Positions 17,415 through 27,133 of a DNA stretch of 64,000 bases are shown piece after piece; positions within the stretch are counted from its first letter, which is position 1, and the number at the start of each line of letters is the position of its first letter. The notes beneath the pieces are model-generated. The model had not been told where the DNA came from. It ran no database searches and saw only the letters and a program-made list of their open reading frames with translations. The translations under genes and the position numbers were made by a program. The stretch covers positions 310,001 to 374,000 of the forward strand of contig NZ_ABCM01000002.1 of assembly GCF_000170795.1 (NCBI RefSeq), read 5' to 3'. The DNA comes from Pedobacter sp. BAL39 (lineage in GTDB: Bacteria > Bacteroidota > Bacteroidia > Sphingobacteriales > Sphingobacteriaceae).

Positions 17415-18559
17415 TACCTGTAACCAAACCATTTCTTCCTAAAGTTCAGGAGTATGAATCCTATGTAAGTAGCATATGGGAGCGCCAGTGGCTTACGAAC
17501 AACGGTCCTCTGGTCAACGAGCTGGAGCTTAAACTTAAAAATTATCTTGGACTCAGCCATTTGCTTTATGTGTCAAGTGGCACCATGGCCCTGCAGTTGG
17601 CTATCAATGCGCTGGAGCTGATGGGTGAGGTCATCACAACGCCCTTTTCTTTTGTCGCCACCTCCAGCAGCCTTGTATGGGAGGGCTGCAAACCTGTGTA
17701 TGTGGACATCGATGTGGAGACCTTCAATATCGATCCCAGAAAGATAGAAGCGGCGATCACCCCTCAAACCTCAGCGATCCTCGCGACTCATGTCTACGGA
17801 AACCCATGCGACATTGACGCCATTCAGGAAATTGCCGATCGTTATGACTTGAAAGTTATTTATGACGCCGCCCATTGTTTTGGTACCAAATATAAAAACA
17901 AGTCGGTGTTTGAATATGGTGATATCAGTACGGTAAGTTTCCATGCCACGAAACTTTTTCATACCATTGAAGGGGGCGCTGTTTTTACCAGAAGTCCCGA
18001 GCTGTTGAAAAAGATGGCTTCTATGCGTAATTTCGGATATCATGGCCCAGAAGAATTTTCAGAGCTAGGCATCAATGGCAAAAATTGCGAGTTTCATGCA
18101 GCCATGGGTTTATGCAATCTGAAGCAGGTAGATGAAATCCTGGATAAACGGCGACTGTTGTCTTTCTATTATTGGCGGGCACTGGCTACCCTGAAGGCAA
18201 GTTATCCAAAGCTGAATACAGATCTGGACTACAACTATGCTTATTTTCCTGTGCTTTTTGATGATGAGCAACTGATGCTCAAATGCATGAAAGCGCTGGA
18301 AAATGAGAAAATATACTGCCGCAGGTATTTTTATCCTTCGCTGTCTGCCCTTCCATTTCTAAATCCGGCACATATGCCAGTCTGTGAGTCTGTTTCCCGA
18401 AGGATGTTATGTCTTCCATTGTACCATACCCTCACCAGCAGTGACCTTGACCTGATCACCAGGGTGATCCTAAGGGTACAGCAATATGAAAACTCAAATG
18501 ATTTTATTCCTTCAATGTTTGCCATCGAGACGGACAGAAAGCTTAATGCGGCCTTCTAA
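17411..18559 (+). CDS. DegT/DnrJ/EryC1 sugar aminotransferase
   Basis: This is a PLP-dependent aminotransferase acting on a nucleotide-linked keto-sugar. The 382-aa protein has the N-terminal VTKPFLP, SSGTMALQLAI for phosphate binding, DAAHCFGTKY with the PLP-ring Asp, and the Schiff-base Lys181 in FHATKLFHTIEGG. With a 4,6-dehydratase (40452) in the locus, a 4-amino-4,6-dideoxyhexose is the likely product; the sequence resembles the VioA/FdtB-like group. It overlaps the flippase gene by 4 bases. Which of the two DegT enzymes acts on which sugar cannot be read from sequence. Confidence 0.9.
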   Translation: MIPVTKPFLPKVQEYESYVSSIWERQWLTNNGPLVNELELKLKNYLGLSHLLYVSSGTMALQLAINALELMGEVITTPFSFVATSSSLVWEGCKPVYVDIDVETFNIDPRKIEAAITPQTSAILATHVYGNPCDIDAIQEIADRYDLKVIYDAAHCFGTKYKNKSVFEYGDISTVSFHATKLFHTIEGGAVFTRSPELLKKMASMRNFGYHGPEEFSELGINGKNCEFHAAMGLCNLKQVDEILDKRRLLSFYYWRALATLKASYPKLNTDLDYNYAYFPVLFDDEQLMLKCMKALENEKIYCRRYFYPSLSALPFLNPAHMPVCESVSRRMLCLPLYHTLTSSDLDLITRVILRVQQYENSNDFIPSMFAIETDRKLNAAF

Positions 18560-18569
18560 AATTACACCT

Positions 18570-19436
18570 ATGACCTCTAACGACACAGAAGAACTGATGC
18601 TGAGCATCTGTTGCATCACCTATAACCACGAAAAATATATCGAACAGTCGCTGGAGAGCTTTCTGATGCAGGAAACAACTTTTAAATATGAGATCCTGAT
18701 CGGTGAGGATTATTCTACAGATGCCACTAGGGCGCTAATTGAAGCTTACATAAAAAAGTACCCTGGCAGAATCAATCTCATAACGCACGAAGGAAATGTT
18801 GGCGCTATCAAAAATCAGCTTGCGGTATTGGCGGCTGCGAATGGTAAATATATTGCCATGTGTGATGGTGACGACTTCTGGACCGATGTAGCCAAACTGC
18901 AGAAACAGGTGGATTTTCTTGAAAAACATCCTGATTATGTGATCTGTTGCCACCATACAGAGGTTATCGATGAGCAGGAGCAACAGGTATACTGCAAAAA
19001 AGAACGGGAAGGAATGGAATTCTCCTATCATGACCTGCTGCTGGGCAGGCGTGAAGAAACGCGTACCTGCTCCATGGTCATGCGCAATATAGACGCCGTG
19101 AACGCCATCGGCCGACAAGCCTGGTATCATAAAAGCTACGGAGCAGACACCTTGTTTAAACTGTATGCATTGGCAGCCTCCGGCAAGAAGATTTACGTTT
19201 TACCCGATCTGATGGCCTGTTACCGCCTGCATACCGGTGGTGTGTGGAGCATGATTGACTCCCGGGTCCGCAAGCGCAGGATGATCATGGACTTTAACCT
19301 GATGATCCGCAATTTTAGATATTCGACGGTACTCAGGAAGGCATTGTTACGGTTCTACCTAAAGAGATATTTCCTGTTTGACCTCAGAACCTTGAAGCTG
19401 AACAGTGCATGGACAACTATCAGCAGTTTATTATAA
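18570..19436 (+). CDS. Family 2 glycosyltransferase
   Basis: This GT-A fold glycosyltransferase has the N-terminal LSICCITYNHEKYIEQSLES nucleotide-binding pattern, IGEDYSTDATRALIE, and the metal-binding DGDDFW motif near residue 98. I chose the ATG at 18570 (288 aa), 10 bases after the previous stop. Upstream in-frame starts at 18546 and 18486 would overlap the aminotransferase gene and encode sequence with no family resemblance. It presumably adds one sugar of the repeat unit on the cytoplasmic face; donor and acceptor are unknown. Confidence 0.87.
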   Translation: MTSNDTEELMLSICCITYNHEKYIEQSLESFLMQETTFKYEILIGEDYSTDATRALIEAYIKKYPGRINLITHEGNVGAIKNQLAVLAAANGKYIAMCDGDDFWTDVAKLQKQVDFLEKHPDYVICCHHTEVIDEQEQQVYCKKEREGMEFSYHDLLLGRREETRTCSMVMRNIDAVNAIGRQAWYHKSYGADTLFKLYALAASGKKIYVLPDLMACYRLHTGGVWSMIDSRVRKRRMIMDFNLMIRNFRYSTVLRKALLRFYLKRYFLFDLRTLKLNSAWTTISSLL

Positions 19437-19442
19437 CAGGCC

Positions 19443-20543
19443 ATGGAAAGGACAAAGCTGGTTTTTGTAATTTATTCGCTGCATAAGGGAGGAGCCGAAC
19501 GGGTGTTGTCTACCCTCAGTAACAGTTTTAGCTCCCGGGATTATGAGGTGACAATCATCTGCATAGATGAGGCCAATCCCGGTTATCCCATAGCTGCAGA
19601 CGTCAGGGTGATTTCGTTGATGCGCAGAGCTGACAATCAGCATCTGCTCAACCGGATCAGGTATGCAGCGCTTACCTATACACGCATGCTGCGCTTGTTC
19701 AGGAAAATCCAACCCTACTGCGTAATTTCTTTTATGACCAGCGCGAACCTCTGGACTGGAATCTGCTGCGGGATGCTCGGTATTCCCTATATCGTGTCCG
19801 AAAGAACAACTCCAGACCATACCATTAACAGCTCTGGTTATCTCCTGAGGCAGCTTTCTTACCGGGTATATCGTCGGTCAAAAGCCATAGTACTGCCAGC
19901 TAAAGGGATTGAAATCTGTCTGAAAAAGAACAGGACTTTTAGCAAACTGCTGAACTATAACATCATCAAAAACCCTGTATATGAATTCAAGGAAACCACT
20001 GAGCAGTGTGTACACCATAAAAAATTCATCCTCGGTGTAGGAAGGCTATCGAAGGTGAAAGGCTTCGACCTCCTCATCACTGCTTTCAGTCAATTGAAAG
20101 TAAACAATATTGATCTCCTCATTCTTGGCAATGGGCCAGAACGCAACCAACTTGAAGATCAGATCAGCGTCTTGGGCCTGGATGGGCGCGTATTCCTTCC
20201 TGGAGCAAAAGATGAACTTCAGGACTATTATGCGCAGGCATCGCTTTTTGTGTTGCCCTCCAGGAATGAAGGTTATCCCAATGCACTGATCGAAGCCATG
20301 GCTGCAGGATGTGCCTGTATTGCTGCCGACTGTGAGTTTGGGCCCTCAGAAATTATTACGCATGAAAACAATGGACTCCTCGTACCTGTCGCTGATACCC
20401 TCGCGATGACGAAGGCCATGTTTGAAGTGCTGTTCAACAAAGGCCTAAGGCATTATCTTGGGCAAAATGCAAAAACTATCAATGAAACAAACTCCCTTCA
20501 AGTGATCTCTGATCAGTGGGAGGAGTTGATCCTGGCCAAATAA
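19443..20543 (+). CDS. Family 4 glycosyltransferase
   Basis: This is a 366-aa GT-B retaining glycosyltransferase. The N-terminal domain starts VFVIYSLHKGGAERVLSTL, and the C-terminal domain has GVGRLSKVKGFDLLI and the EX7E-type donor site NEGYPNALIEAMAAGCACIA. The N-terminal GGAERV pattern resembles PglH/PglJ-type N-acetylgalactosaminyltransferases, but the donor is not established. It begins 6 bases after the GT2 gene and ends just before the second DegT gene, inside the same operon. Confidence 0.9.
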   Translation: MERTKLVFVIYSLHKGGAERVLSTLSNSFSSRDYEVTIICIDEANPGYPIAADVRVISLMRRADNQHLLNRIRYAALTYTRMLRLFRKIQPYCVISFMTSANLWTGICCGMLGIPYIVSERTTPDHTINSSGYLLRQLSYRVYRRSKAIVLPAKGIEICLKKNRTFSKLLNYNIIKNPVYEFKETTEQCVHHKKFILGVGRLSKVKGFDLLITAFSQLKVNNIDLLILGNGPERNQLEDQISVLGLDGRVFLPGAKDELQDYYAQASLFVLPSRNEGYPNALIEAMAAGCACIAADCEFGPSEIITHENNGLLVPVADTLAMTKAMFEVLFNKGLRHYLGQNAKTINETNSLQVISDQWEELILAK

Positions 20544-20554
20544 ACCTAAAGTAT

Positions 20555-21814
20555 ATGAATATTCCATTTTCACCACCATTCATCGATCAGGCAGTGATTG
20601 ATGAGGTATTGCACTCACTTCACACCAACTGGATTACCTCAGGGCCGAAAGTGAAGGCTTTGGAGTCTGAAATTCTGGAGCTCACGGGCGCTGATGCTGC
20701 AATATGCGTAAACTCCTGGACTTCTGGAGCCATTCTCACCCTCAAATGGTATGGGGTTGGTGAGGGAGATGAAGTGATCGTACCCGCATATTCTTATTGC
20801 GCAACGGCCCTTTGTGTACTTCATTGTGGCGCAACGCCGGTCATGGTCGACATTCTGGACGATTTTACCATCGACCCCGAAATGGTGAAAAGTAAGATTA
20901 CCTCAAAAACCAAAGCGATCATTGCTGTCGATATCGCCGGCTTGCCATGCCTGTACAATGAGTTGATGTCTATCGTGAATGATACGGAGTACCAGTCTCT
21001 TTTTGTCCCCGGTTCCGGCCGTCAGGCCTTGCTGGGCAGGATACTGCTCATTGCCGATGCCGCCCATTCAATAGGCTCCAACTTTGATCAACTACCTGCC
21101 AGCAGAAAAAGTGATGTGACGATTTTTTCTTTTCATGCCGTCAAGAACATTACTACTGCTGAGGGTGGATGTATCTGCCTTAATCTTCCAGAGTGTTTTG
21201 ATAACCAAGAGGAGTATCGATTTCTTAAATTGTTTTCCATGAATGGCCAGAATAAAGATGCGTTTGCAAAATCCACCGGCGCCAACTGGAGATACGATAT
21301 TTTGTTTAAAGGTTTCAAAATGAACATGCCCGACATATGCGCTGCAATAGGGTTGGCGCAAGTCAGGAAGTATAAAAATACGTTGCTACCTCTACGTAAG
21401 CAGGTGTTTATGAAGTACTGTGCTGCCTTCGATGCCTACGACTGGTTCATAAAGCCTGTAATGGAGGACGAACACCGCGAGTCATCCTGCCACATTTTCC
21501 CCTTACGCGTTAACGACATCACTGAAGCACAGAGAGATCGCGTCATTGACGAATTGGTGGCGCTTGGCATCATTGTAAATGTTCACTTTATGCCGATGCC
21601 AATGCTGACTTACTTCAAAAGTATCGGCTACGAGATAGAGCATTATCCAAATAGCTACAAACAGTATTCCTGCGAAATATCACTACCCATATATCCGCAG
21701 CTCTCCGAAACCGAAATCGATTACATCATCAGTTCGGTAGTCAGCTGCGTACGTTTGGTGAAAGGAATAGTGCTGTTGAATGACATAAATGAATTAGTTA
21801 AGATTTCACTGTAA
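20555..21814 (+). CDS. DegT/DnrJ/EryC1 sugar aminotransferase, long form
   Basis: This is a second PLP-dependent sugar aminotransferase of the locus, 419 aa. It has PFSPPFID at the N-terminus, VNSWTSGAILTLKW, the PLP-ring Asp in IADAAHSIG and the Schiff-base Lys197 in FHAVKNITTAEGG. Compared with the first DegT protein it carries extra residues between the AVDIAGLPC and IADAAH segments, a variant I believe is common in Bacteroidota. The ATG at 20555 is preferred; a longer frame would overlap the glycosyltransferase gene. It precedes the PglC-like transferase by 11 bases, suggesting it supplies the amino sugar that starts the repeat unit. Confidence 0.88.
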   Translation: MNIPFSPPFIDQAVIDEVLHSLHTNWITSGPKVKALESEILELTGADAAICVNSWTSGAILTLKWYGVGEGDEVIVPAYSYCATALCVLHCGATPVMVDILDDFTIDPEMVKSKITSKTKAIIAVDIAGLPCLYNELMSIVNDTEYQSLFVPGSGRQALLGRILLIADAAHSIGSNFDQLPASRKSDVTIFSFHAVKNITTAEGGCICLNLPECFDNQEEYRFLKLFSMNGQNKDAFAKSTGANWRYDILFKGFKMNMPDICAAIGLAQVRKYKNTLLPLRKQVFMKYCAAFDAYDWFIKPVMEDEHRESSCHIFPLRVNDITEAQRDRVIDELVALGIIVNVHFMPMPMLTYFKSIGYEIEHYPNSYKQYSCEISLPIYPQLSETEIDYIISSVVSCVRLVKGIVLLNDINELVKISL

Positions 21815-21825
21815 AGTCATTGATT

Positions 21826-22416
21826 ATGAAAAGGTTGTTTGATGTGCTTTTTGCTATCTCTACATTGTTCTTCCTAGCCCCGGTATTTTTTGTTGTGGCG
21901 ATATTGCTGAGGCTGGATTCTTCAGGACCTATATACTACAAACAGGTACGGGTCGGCCTCAAGCAAAAACCCTTTAGACTGATTAAATTCCGGACTATGT
22001 ATTTGAATGCTGAAAAACATGGCTTGTTGACCGTTGGTGATGCAGATTGCCGCGTCACGAGAATCGGATATTGGCTTCGTAAATATAAAGTCGATGAGCT
22101 GCCTCAGCTTTTCAATGTTCTAATTGGAGACATGAGCCTTGTCGGACCACGACCGGAAGTTGCAAAATACGTGGCATTGTACGACCCTGAACAACAAAGG
22201 GTGCTGTCTGTGAAACCTGGGATTACTGACTGGGCATCAATCGCTTTTGTTAACGAAAGCCAGCTGCTCGCGGGAACAGACGACCCGGAAGCCTTTTACA
22301 TCCATACCATTATTCCCCTTAAGATCAACCAAAACCTCAGGTACGTCGATCACCATAGCTTGTGGATTGATCTGAAAATTATCAGCTGTACATTGAGAAG
22401 TATTATTCTGAAATGA
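21826..22416 (+). CDS. PglC-like initiating sugar-phosphate transferase
   Basis: This is a small (196 aa) monotopic phosphoglycosyl transferase that moves a sugar-1-phosphate from UDP-sugar to undecaprenyl phosphate and so starts repeat-unit assembly. It has one N-terminal re-entrant hydrophobic helix (LFAISTLFFLAPVFFVVAIL), the FRTM segment, the KVDELPQLFNVLIGDMSLVGPRPE core and the PGITDWASI segment. It lacks the multi-helix N-terminus of WcaJ/WbaP. The ATG at 21826 is preferred over the TTG at 21820. The stop overlaps the next start (ATGA). Confidence 0.9.
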   Translation: MKRLFDVLFAISTLFFLAPVFFVVAILLRLDSSGPIYYKQVRVGLKQKPFRLIKFRTMYLNAEKHGLLTVGDADCRVTRIGYWLRKYKVDELPQLFNVLIGDMSLVGPRPEVAKYVALYDPEQQRVLSVKPGITDWASIAFVNESQLLAGTDDPEAFYIHTIIPLKINQNLRYVDHHSLWIDLKIISCTLRSIILK

Positions 22417-23495
22417 AAGTACTAAAGTTGCTCGATTGGCCATCAAAAAGATATTACGGCGAAACACACCCCTTACACAGGTGGCGCCGTTCTTTGTTGG
22501 ATCAGGAGCTGAAAGTTGAGATCTACACACATCACATGCAGCCGGGGTTGAGGGATAGTGATTATCTCATGATCCATTCCCGCTATTTTGAAAATGGATG
22601 GCAAAACCTGGCACGCAGAAATACTGAAAATGAAATCGAATTGATCAGCTACCTCGAGCTGATGAAGAAACACTGCGGAAGGCTGATATGGTTCGATGCA
22701 GCAGACTCATCCGGGTGTGCCGATCTTGCTCTGTTGCCATTCGTAGATGTACTCCTAAAGAAACAATTGCTGAAAGATATGGATCAGTATACTGATATTC
22801 ATCCTGAAGCGTCACTTAGGGTATGGCTTGATGCCGAAATCGGAAATACCCGTCATAGCTTTGTCCGCTGCAGCAAACACCAGCTTCATAAGTTAAAACT
22901 TGGTTGGAATATCGGGTTCAATGATTACCGTTACTTTGGCTATAAGTTAAGTCGTCTGAGCAATTACCTAAATTATCGCTGGTATCCACCGAGATATACC
23001 GACATAGGGAGCGCAAGACCATACGACCTTACTTTTCGCGGTACGCTACATCAGGACTTGAAAAGCGCGAAGCACATCTCTTATCAACGCAACTACCTGA
23101 TCGCCCTTTTTGATCAGCTCAAACTGAATATTGCCCGAGGCAAAAATGTAAGTAAAAACCGCTATTGGAGGGAGCTACGCAGCTCAAAGTTGAGTGTCAG
23201 CCCCTTTGGATGGGGTGAGATTTGCTACCGCGATTTTGAAACCTTTATATCCGGCGCGTTACTGGTAAAGCCGGACATGGACCACCTGAAAACCTTTCCC
23301 GATATATACAGGGCGCAAGAAACTTATATACCCGTGTCATGGGATATGATGAACCTGGAAGACACCATCGACATGCTGGTCACCAATTATAAGGAGCTCA
23401 ATGCTGTCGCCCGACAAGGACAGGAATATTATAAAATGGCGGTAGGCGATTCCGGCGCATTTATTCATCAGCTCAAGGCCGCCTTGCAGGACTGA
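22413..23495 (+). CDS. Putative glycosyltransferase-like protein of the polysaccharide locus
   Basis: I do not recognise a defined family for the whole 360-aa protein. The C-terminal third (SKLSVSPFGWGEICYRDFETFISGALLVKP) resembles the donor-binding region of GT-B or exostosin-like glycosyltransferases, and the N-terminus (YLMIHSRYF) could be a first Rossmann domain. There is no signal peptide or membrane segment. It overlaps the PglC-like gene by 4 bases and precedes the polymerase, so a transferase role in repeat-unit assembly is probable but not proven. Confidence 0.65.
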   Translation: MKVLKLLDWPSKRYYGETHPLHRWRRSLLDQELKVEIYTHHMQPGLRDSDYLMIHSRYFENGWQNLARRNTENEIELISYLELMKKHCGRLIWFDAADSSGCADLALLPFVDVLLKKQLLKDMDQYTDIHPEASLRVWLDAEIGNTRHSFVRCSKHQLHKLKLGWNIGFNDYRYFGYKLSRLSNYLNYRWYPPRYTDIGSARPYDLTFRGTLHQDLKSAKHISYQRNYLIALFDQLKLNIARGKNVSKNRYWRELRSSKLSVSPFGWGEICYRDFETFISGALLVKPDMDHLKTFPDIYRAQETYIPVSWDMMNLEDTIDMLVTNYKELNAVARQGQEYYKMAVGDSGAFIHQLKAALQD

Positions 23496-23544
23496 AACAA
23501 TCCGACATAGGATGCCTAACTGAATAATCAACAAAACCATTCCG

Positions 23545-24768
23545 ATGAAAATCATTACCACAGTACTGGTCTTACTATATCTGTATACCCTTGCATTTGG
23601 CATATTCATGACGCCAATATTCAGGATTCCGGCTCCTATGATCTTCTGCCTGCCCTTGCTGTTGTTTTGTAAAGATGACTTGCCTACTGGATTCAGATAT
23701 GGGAGAACGCTGCTACTTTTGCTCGTTGCCTGTCTATTGTATGATGTTGTCGGGCTATCGGCAATCAATAGCTTTGCGGCACATGGAATTGCCATCTTCC
23801 TGTGTGTCTGTTTCTTTAATTATTATGTGGGTAATGATTCCGGGCGGCTTCGACTGACTATCTATGTTTTCTTCGCATGGCTGGTCTGTTCTTCGATGGT
23901 TATGGTGATGGATCATTTTGTAGACAATACCTTTGTGCTACGTACGCTCTTAATGGGAGAGCCCATACAGCAAAGCCCCTCTGGTATATCCATCTACCAG
24001 TTTACTTTCGGCTACCAGGTTGCTGCGTTAACGTCTTTCGCATTCATCCATTCCTGCGTATATCGTCAGCCTTTCATTATAAAAAGCACTGTGTTTCTAC
24101 TTTGTATTGTTTTTCTGTTTCTGGGGATGCAGCGGTCGGCATTTATCGCTTTTATGGCTGTAGTAGCAGTGTTCATGCTTTTCTATTACGGAAGTAGTGC
24201 CTTGTTTTCACTGTCGTTGGTAACCATCATCTGCATCGGTATTTACAATTATGTTCTGAAAGACAATCTCGGTAACATGGAAAATATCGTCACTAAAAAT
24301 GTCCATAATGACGCAGCATACAATCGGTCCGGCCTGGTGGAAGAAAACCTGCGCATTTACCTTGACTATCCCTATGGACTGATCTTTTATGGAAAGAGCT
24401 GGGGTGATGTCATCTATCGCGATTACGTTTTTGCGTCAGGCATTACGTCACACAATGCCTATCTGATGTTCTTCACCTATCTGGGACCTTTTCTAGGCCT
24501 GGGACTGCTCATTGCGATCTATTTCAAAGTAATGACCGTTATCGTGTATGCCATCCGTTTCATCAGAAACCCTGCGAATGCCATGCTCGTGGCACTTAGT
24601 TTTTCGTTTATTGGGGTATCCATCAATGCTTTGTCTCATAATCCATGGCTCATTGCTGCAGATGGCCCGACGCTTTTTCTCTATTTCGCAATGATACATC
24701 AGTACCGTCAGCAGGAACAACAAATCCTGCAGCCTGATGCTCCGTTCAATAAAATGGCCTATGTGTAA
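23545..24768 (+). CDS. Wzy-like O-antigen/polysaccharide polymerase
   Basis: This is a 407-aa, very hydrophobic protein with about 10-11 membrane segments and one large periplasmic loop (around LGNMENIVTKNVHNDAAYNRSG). That is the topology and composition of Wzy polymerases, which join lipid-linked repeat units in the periplasm. The SGLVEENLRIYLDYPYG stretch followed by SHNAYLMFFTYLG resembles the conserved Wzy_C loop pattern (SRxxxW..., xxHNxxL). Wzy proteins diverge strongly, so assignment rests mostly on topology and on the presence of Wzx and Wzc nearby. The stop overlaps the next gene. Confidence 0.8.
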   Translation: MKIITTVLVLLYLYTLAFGIFMTPIFRIPAPMIFCLPLLLFCKDDLPTGFRYGRTLLLLLVACLLYDVVGLSAINSFAAHGIAIFLCVCFFNYYVGNDSGRLRLTIYVFFAWLVCSSMVMVMDHFVDNTFVLRTLLMGEPIQQSPSGISIYQFTFGYQVAALTSFAFIHSCVYRQPFIIKSTVFLLCIVFLFLGMQRSAFIAFMAVVAVFMLFYYGSSALFSLSLVTIICIGIYNYVLKDNLGNMENIVTKNVHNDAAYNRSGLVEENLRIYLDYPYGLIFYGKSWGDVIYRDYVFASGITSHNAYLMFFTYLGPFLGLGLLIAIYFKVMTVIVYAIRFIRNPANAMLVALSFSFIGVSINALSHNPWLIAADGPTLFLYFAMIHQYRQQEQQILQPDAPFNKMAYV

Positions 24769-25915
24769 AATTAAAATCGTCCATGTCATCGGTAACTTAA
24801 CTCTAGGTGGAGCAGAGCGCTTTGTGATTGATCTTTGTAATGAACTGTCCAAAAGTGAGAAAAATGATGTCTGGCTTGTTTCGCTGAGCGATCATTCTGG
24901 TACAGATCATTTTTCTAAGGAAATTGATAAAAAGGTAAGTTATGTTTCATTCGGAAAGCAACCTGGCTTTAGTCTGGCTGTGCTCATCCGGTTAACAACA
25001 TGGCTAAAGAACCTTAACCCACATATAGTCCACAGCCATCTTAACGCTTTTGAATACCTGATGCCCATCGGTTTGTTCAGCACAGCAGCTTTTTTTCATA
25101 CCATTCACAATATCGCCCAGGTCGAATGTCCCGGATATCTGGCCAAATCGCTGCGAAAGCTGTTTTACTTTTTTCGTAAGGTGAGGGCAGTAACCATCTC
25201 TATAAATGGTAGTTATACATACCATGAGTATTACGGCCTCGAAAATGAGGTGTTGATTGAAAATGGACGTCATGAACCCGTTGTTACCAACGAAGACATT
25301 TTGCCAGGTGAGAAGACCAGTGCCGGTTCAGTTGCTCCCATATTGTTGCTGCACGTTGGCCGAATCTCCGTAGAGAAGAATCAGATGCTGCTCATAAAAG
25401 CTGTGCAGGCGTTTAACAAAACCGAAAAGGAGCAGTGTCGCTTGCTGCTGATTGGTCAGGTGCAGGATGAGCCATTGTACGATAATTTAAAAAATCAAGT
25501 AGGCAGCGACGCCAATATTGTCTTTTTGGGTGGAAGAAAGGACGTGGCCGATTTCCTTCGTATAGCCGACTTCTTTTGCCTTTCCAGCGTATACGAGGGG
25601 ATGCCGATTTCACTAATCGAAAGTTTTGCCATGGGATGTATTCCCATCTGCACGCCTGTTGGAGGTATTCCAGAGATGATCAAAGAGGGTGTCAATGGAT
25701 TTTTAAGTGAAAATCTGACCGTCTCCGCATATAGGGATGTACTCAAAAAGGCAGTTTACCATCCTGATAAAGATGCCATCCGTGCCCAGGGTAAAGCGGA
25801 GTTCAGCTCCAGGTACCACATCCGGATTTCCGCCCAGGCCCACCTTCTGGTTTACGAAAAGGCGTTGGGGAAATCCGCACAGGCAACAGATCAACTGGAT
25901 TATTATACCTATTAA
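24761..25915 (+). CDS. Family 4 glycosyltransferase
   Basis: This is a 384-aa GT-B glycosyltransferase with KIVHVIGNLTLGGAERFVID at the N-terminus, HVGRISVEKNQMLLIKAV in the hinge and the donor site SSVYEGMPISLIESFAMGCIPI. The ATG at 24761 overlaps the polymerase stop by 8 bases. A start at 24737 would add eight residues with no family similarity. It is one of four GT4 enzymes in the locus, so the repeat unit probably has at least five sugars. Donor specificity cannot be told from sequence. Confidence 0.9.
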   Translation: MCKIKIVHVIGNLTLGGAERFVIDLCNELSKSEKNDVWLVSLSDHSGTDHFSKEIDKKVSYVSFGKQPGFSLAVLIRLTTWLKNLNPHIVHSHLNAFEYLMPIGLFSTAAFFHTIHNIAQVECPGYLAKSLRKLFYFFRKVRAVTISINGSYTYHEYYGLENEVLIENGRHEPVVTNEDILPGEKTSAGSVAPILLLHVGRISVEKNQMLLIKAVQAFNKTEKEQCRLLLIGQVQDEPLYDNLKNQVGSDANIVFLGGRKDVADFLRIADFFCLSSVYEGMPISLIESFAMGCIPICTPVGGIPEMIKEGVNGFLSENLTVSAYRDVLKKAVYHPDKDAIRAQGKAEFSSRYHIRISAQAHLLVYEKALGKSAQATDQLDYYTY

Positions 25916-25927
25916 AATGGAATCAAC

Positions 25928-27133
25928 ATGATAAAATTTACTGAGCACGAATTGAAAATTGTGAAGAAATTGGAAGTACTGAAGGATGAGGCGGGGTCAC
26001 ACTCGCCAAGCATCATTACCTTCCGGCAGAAGATGCCAGAGGTTGCCATAAAGGTGGATGCCTGTTTTCTTTCTAACCCTTACGCCACAGACCTTTTTCT
26101 GGAATACTTCGAAGCAGAAGTGTTGAATGGTGCCAAGATCAGGGATCTCCTGGAATCTTATCCTTCGCAAAATGCCGTGATTGCTGAGATCCTGGCCGAT
26201 TTCCTCCATATCGATGCCAGTCATATCTTCATTGGCAATGGTGCCATCGAGATCATTCAGGCTGTCGTCCACAATTTTACGGAGAAGAAGATCATGATCA
26301 ATATCCCTACTTTTTCTTCCTATTATGAATATGTAAAGGAGGGAGTCGAGGTAGTCTTTAATGAGCTGCTCCGGGAAGAAGACTACGGTCTGGACGTCGA
26401 CCGTTACATTTCAAAGGTGAGGGAGCAACAGCCGGACACCATTGTGCTCATCAATCCCAACAATCCAAACGGTGCATATACAAGGATAAAAGACGTTCAG
26501 CGCATCCTTGAGGAGCTGCATTTCGTCAAAAACATCATTGTTGATGAGAGCTTCATTCATTTTGCATACGAAACGGAGAATTATCAGCTGGTGTCATTGT
26601 CGCACCTGGTCGATAAATACCCTAACCTGATCGTCATTAAAAGTATGTCCAAGGACTTTGGTATTGCCGGTGTACGGGCAGGATATGGCATCATGAATGC
26701 CAGCTATGTGCAGAAACTTTTGAATAACGGTTACTTGTGGAATTCTAATGGTTTTGCCGAATATTTCTTCAGGCTATATACCCGGGAGGATTTCGCAGTG
26801 AGGTACGATAAGGTAAGAATCAAATACATCCTGGAAACGCTGGACTTCATCCAGGAACTCAAGCAGCTGCCCGGCATTAACGTATATCCGAGCATGGCTA
26901 ATTTCGTGCTGATTGAGTTGCAGGAAGGCATCCGGTCTACCGACTTTGTTGCCAAACTGTTGATTGGATACGGGATCTATGTGCGGACCTGTGATGATAA
27001 AATAGGGCTTAAGGGCCAATATATCAGGTTGGCATCCCGTTCCAGGATGGAGAATGACTATATTATTCAAAGTATCAAAGCTTGTATTGAGATGAACCTG
27101 GTTTTGGAGGGCGTCAATGAAACGGCTGGTTAA
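25928..27133 (+). CDS. HisC/CobD-like PLP-dependent aminotransferase or phosphoamino-acid decarboxylase
   Basis: This is a 401-aa fold-type I PLP enzyme resembling histidinol-phosphate aminotransferase and threonine-phosphate decarboxylase (CobD). Visible are GNGAIEIIQAV, INPNNPNGAY, IIVDESFIHFAYE with the PLP Asp, and KSMSKDFGIAGVRAGY with the Schiff-base Lys. The N-terminal 50 residues are an extra extension relative to HisC. Histidine or cobalamin genes are absent here, and the neighbours are a HAD phosphatase (17-base overlap) and an ATP-grasp ligase. In Campylobacter jejuni related capsule-locus enzymes decarboxylate serine phosphate. A similar role, making an amino alcohol phosphate, is my inference. 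Confidence 0.8.
   Translation: MIKFTEHELKIVKKLEVLKDEAGSHSPSIITFRQKMPEVAIKVDACFLSNPYATDLFLEYFEAEVLNGAKIRDLLESYPSQNAVIAEILADFLHIDASHIFIGNGAIEIIQAVVHNFTEKKIMINIPTFSSYYEYVKEGVEVVFNELLREEDYGLDVDRYISKVREQQPDTIVLINPNNPNGAYTRIKDVQRILEELHFVKNIIVDESFIHFAYETENYQLVSLSHLVDKYPNLIVIKSMSKDFGIAGVRAGYGIMNASYVQKLLNNGYLWNSNGFAEYFFRLYTREDFAVRYDKVRIKYILETLDFIQELKQLPGINVYPSMANFVLIELQEGIRSTDFVAKLLIGYGIYVRTCDDKIGLKGQYIRLASRSRMENDYIIQSIKACIEMNLVLEGVNETAG

Noticed and set aside
25928..27133. Histidinol-phosphate aminotransferase of histidine biosynthesis
   Set aside because: No his genes are nearby, the protein has an extra N-terminal extension, and it is embedded in a polysaccharide operon with a HAD and an ATP-grasp protein.
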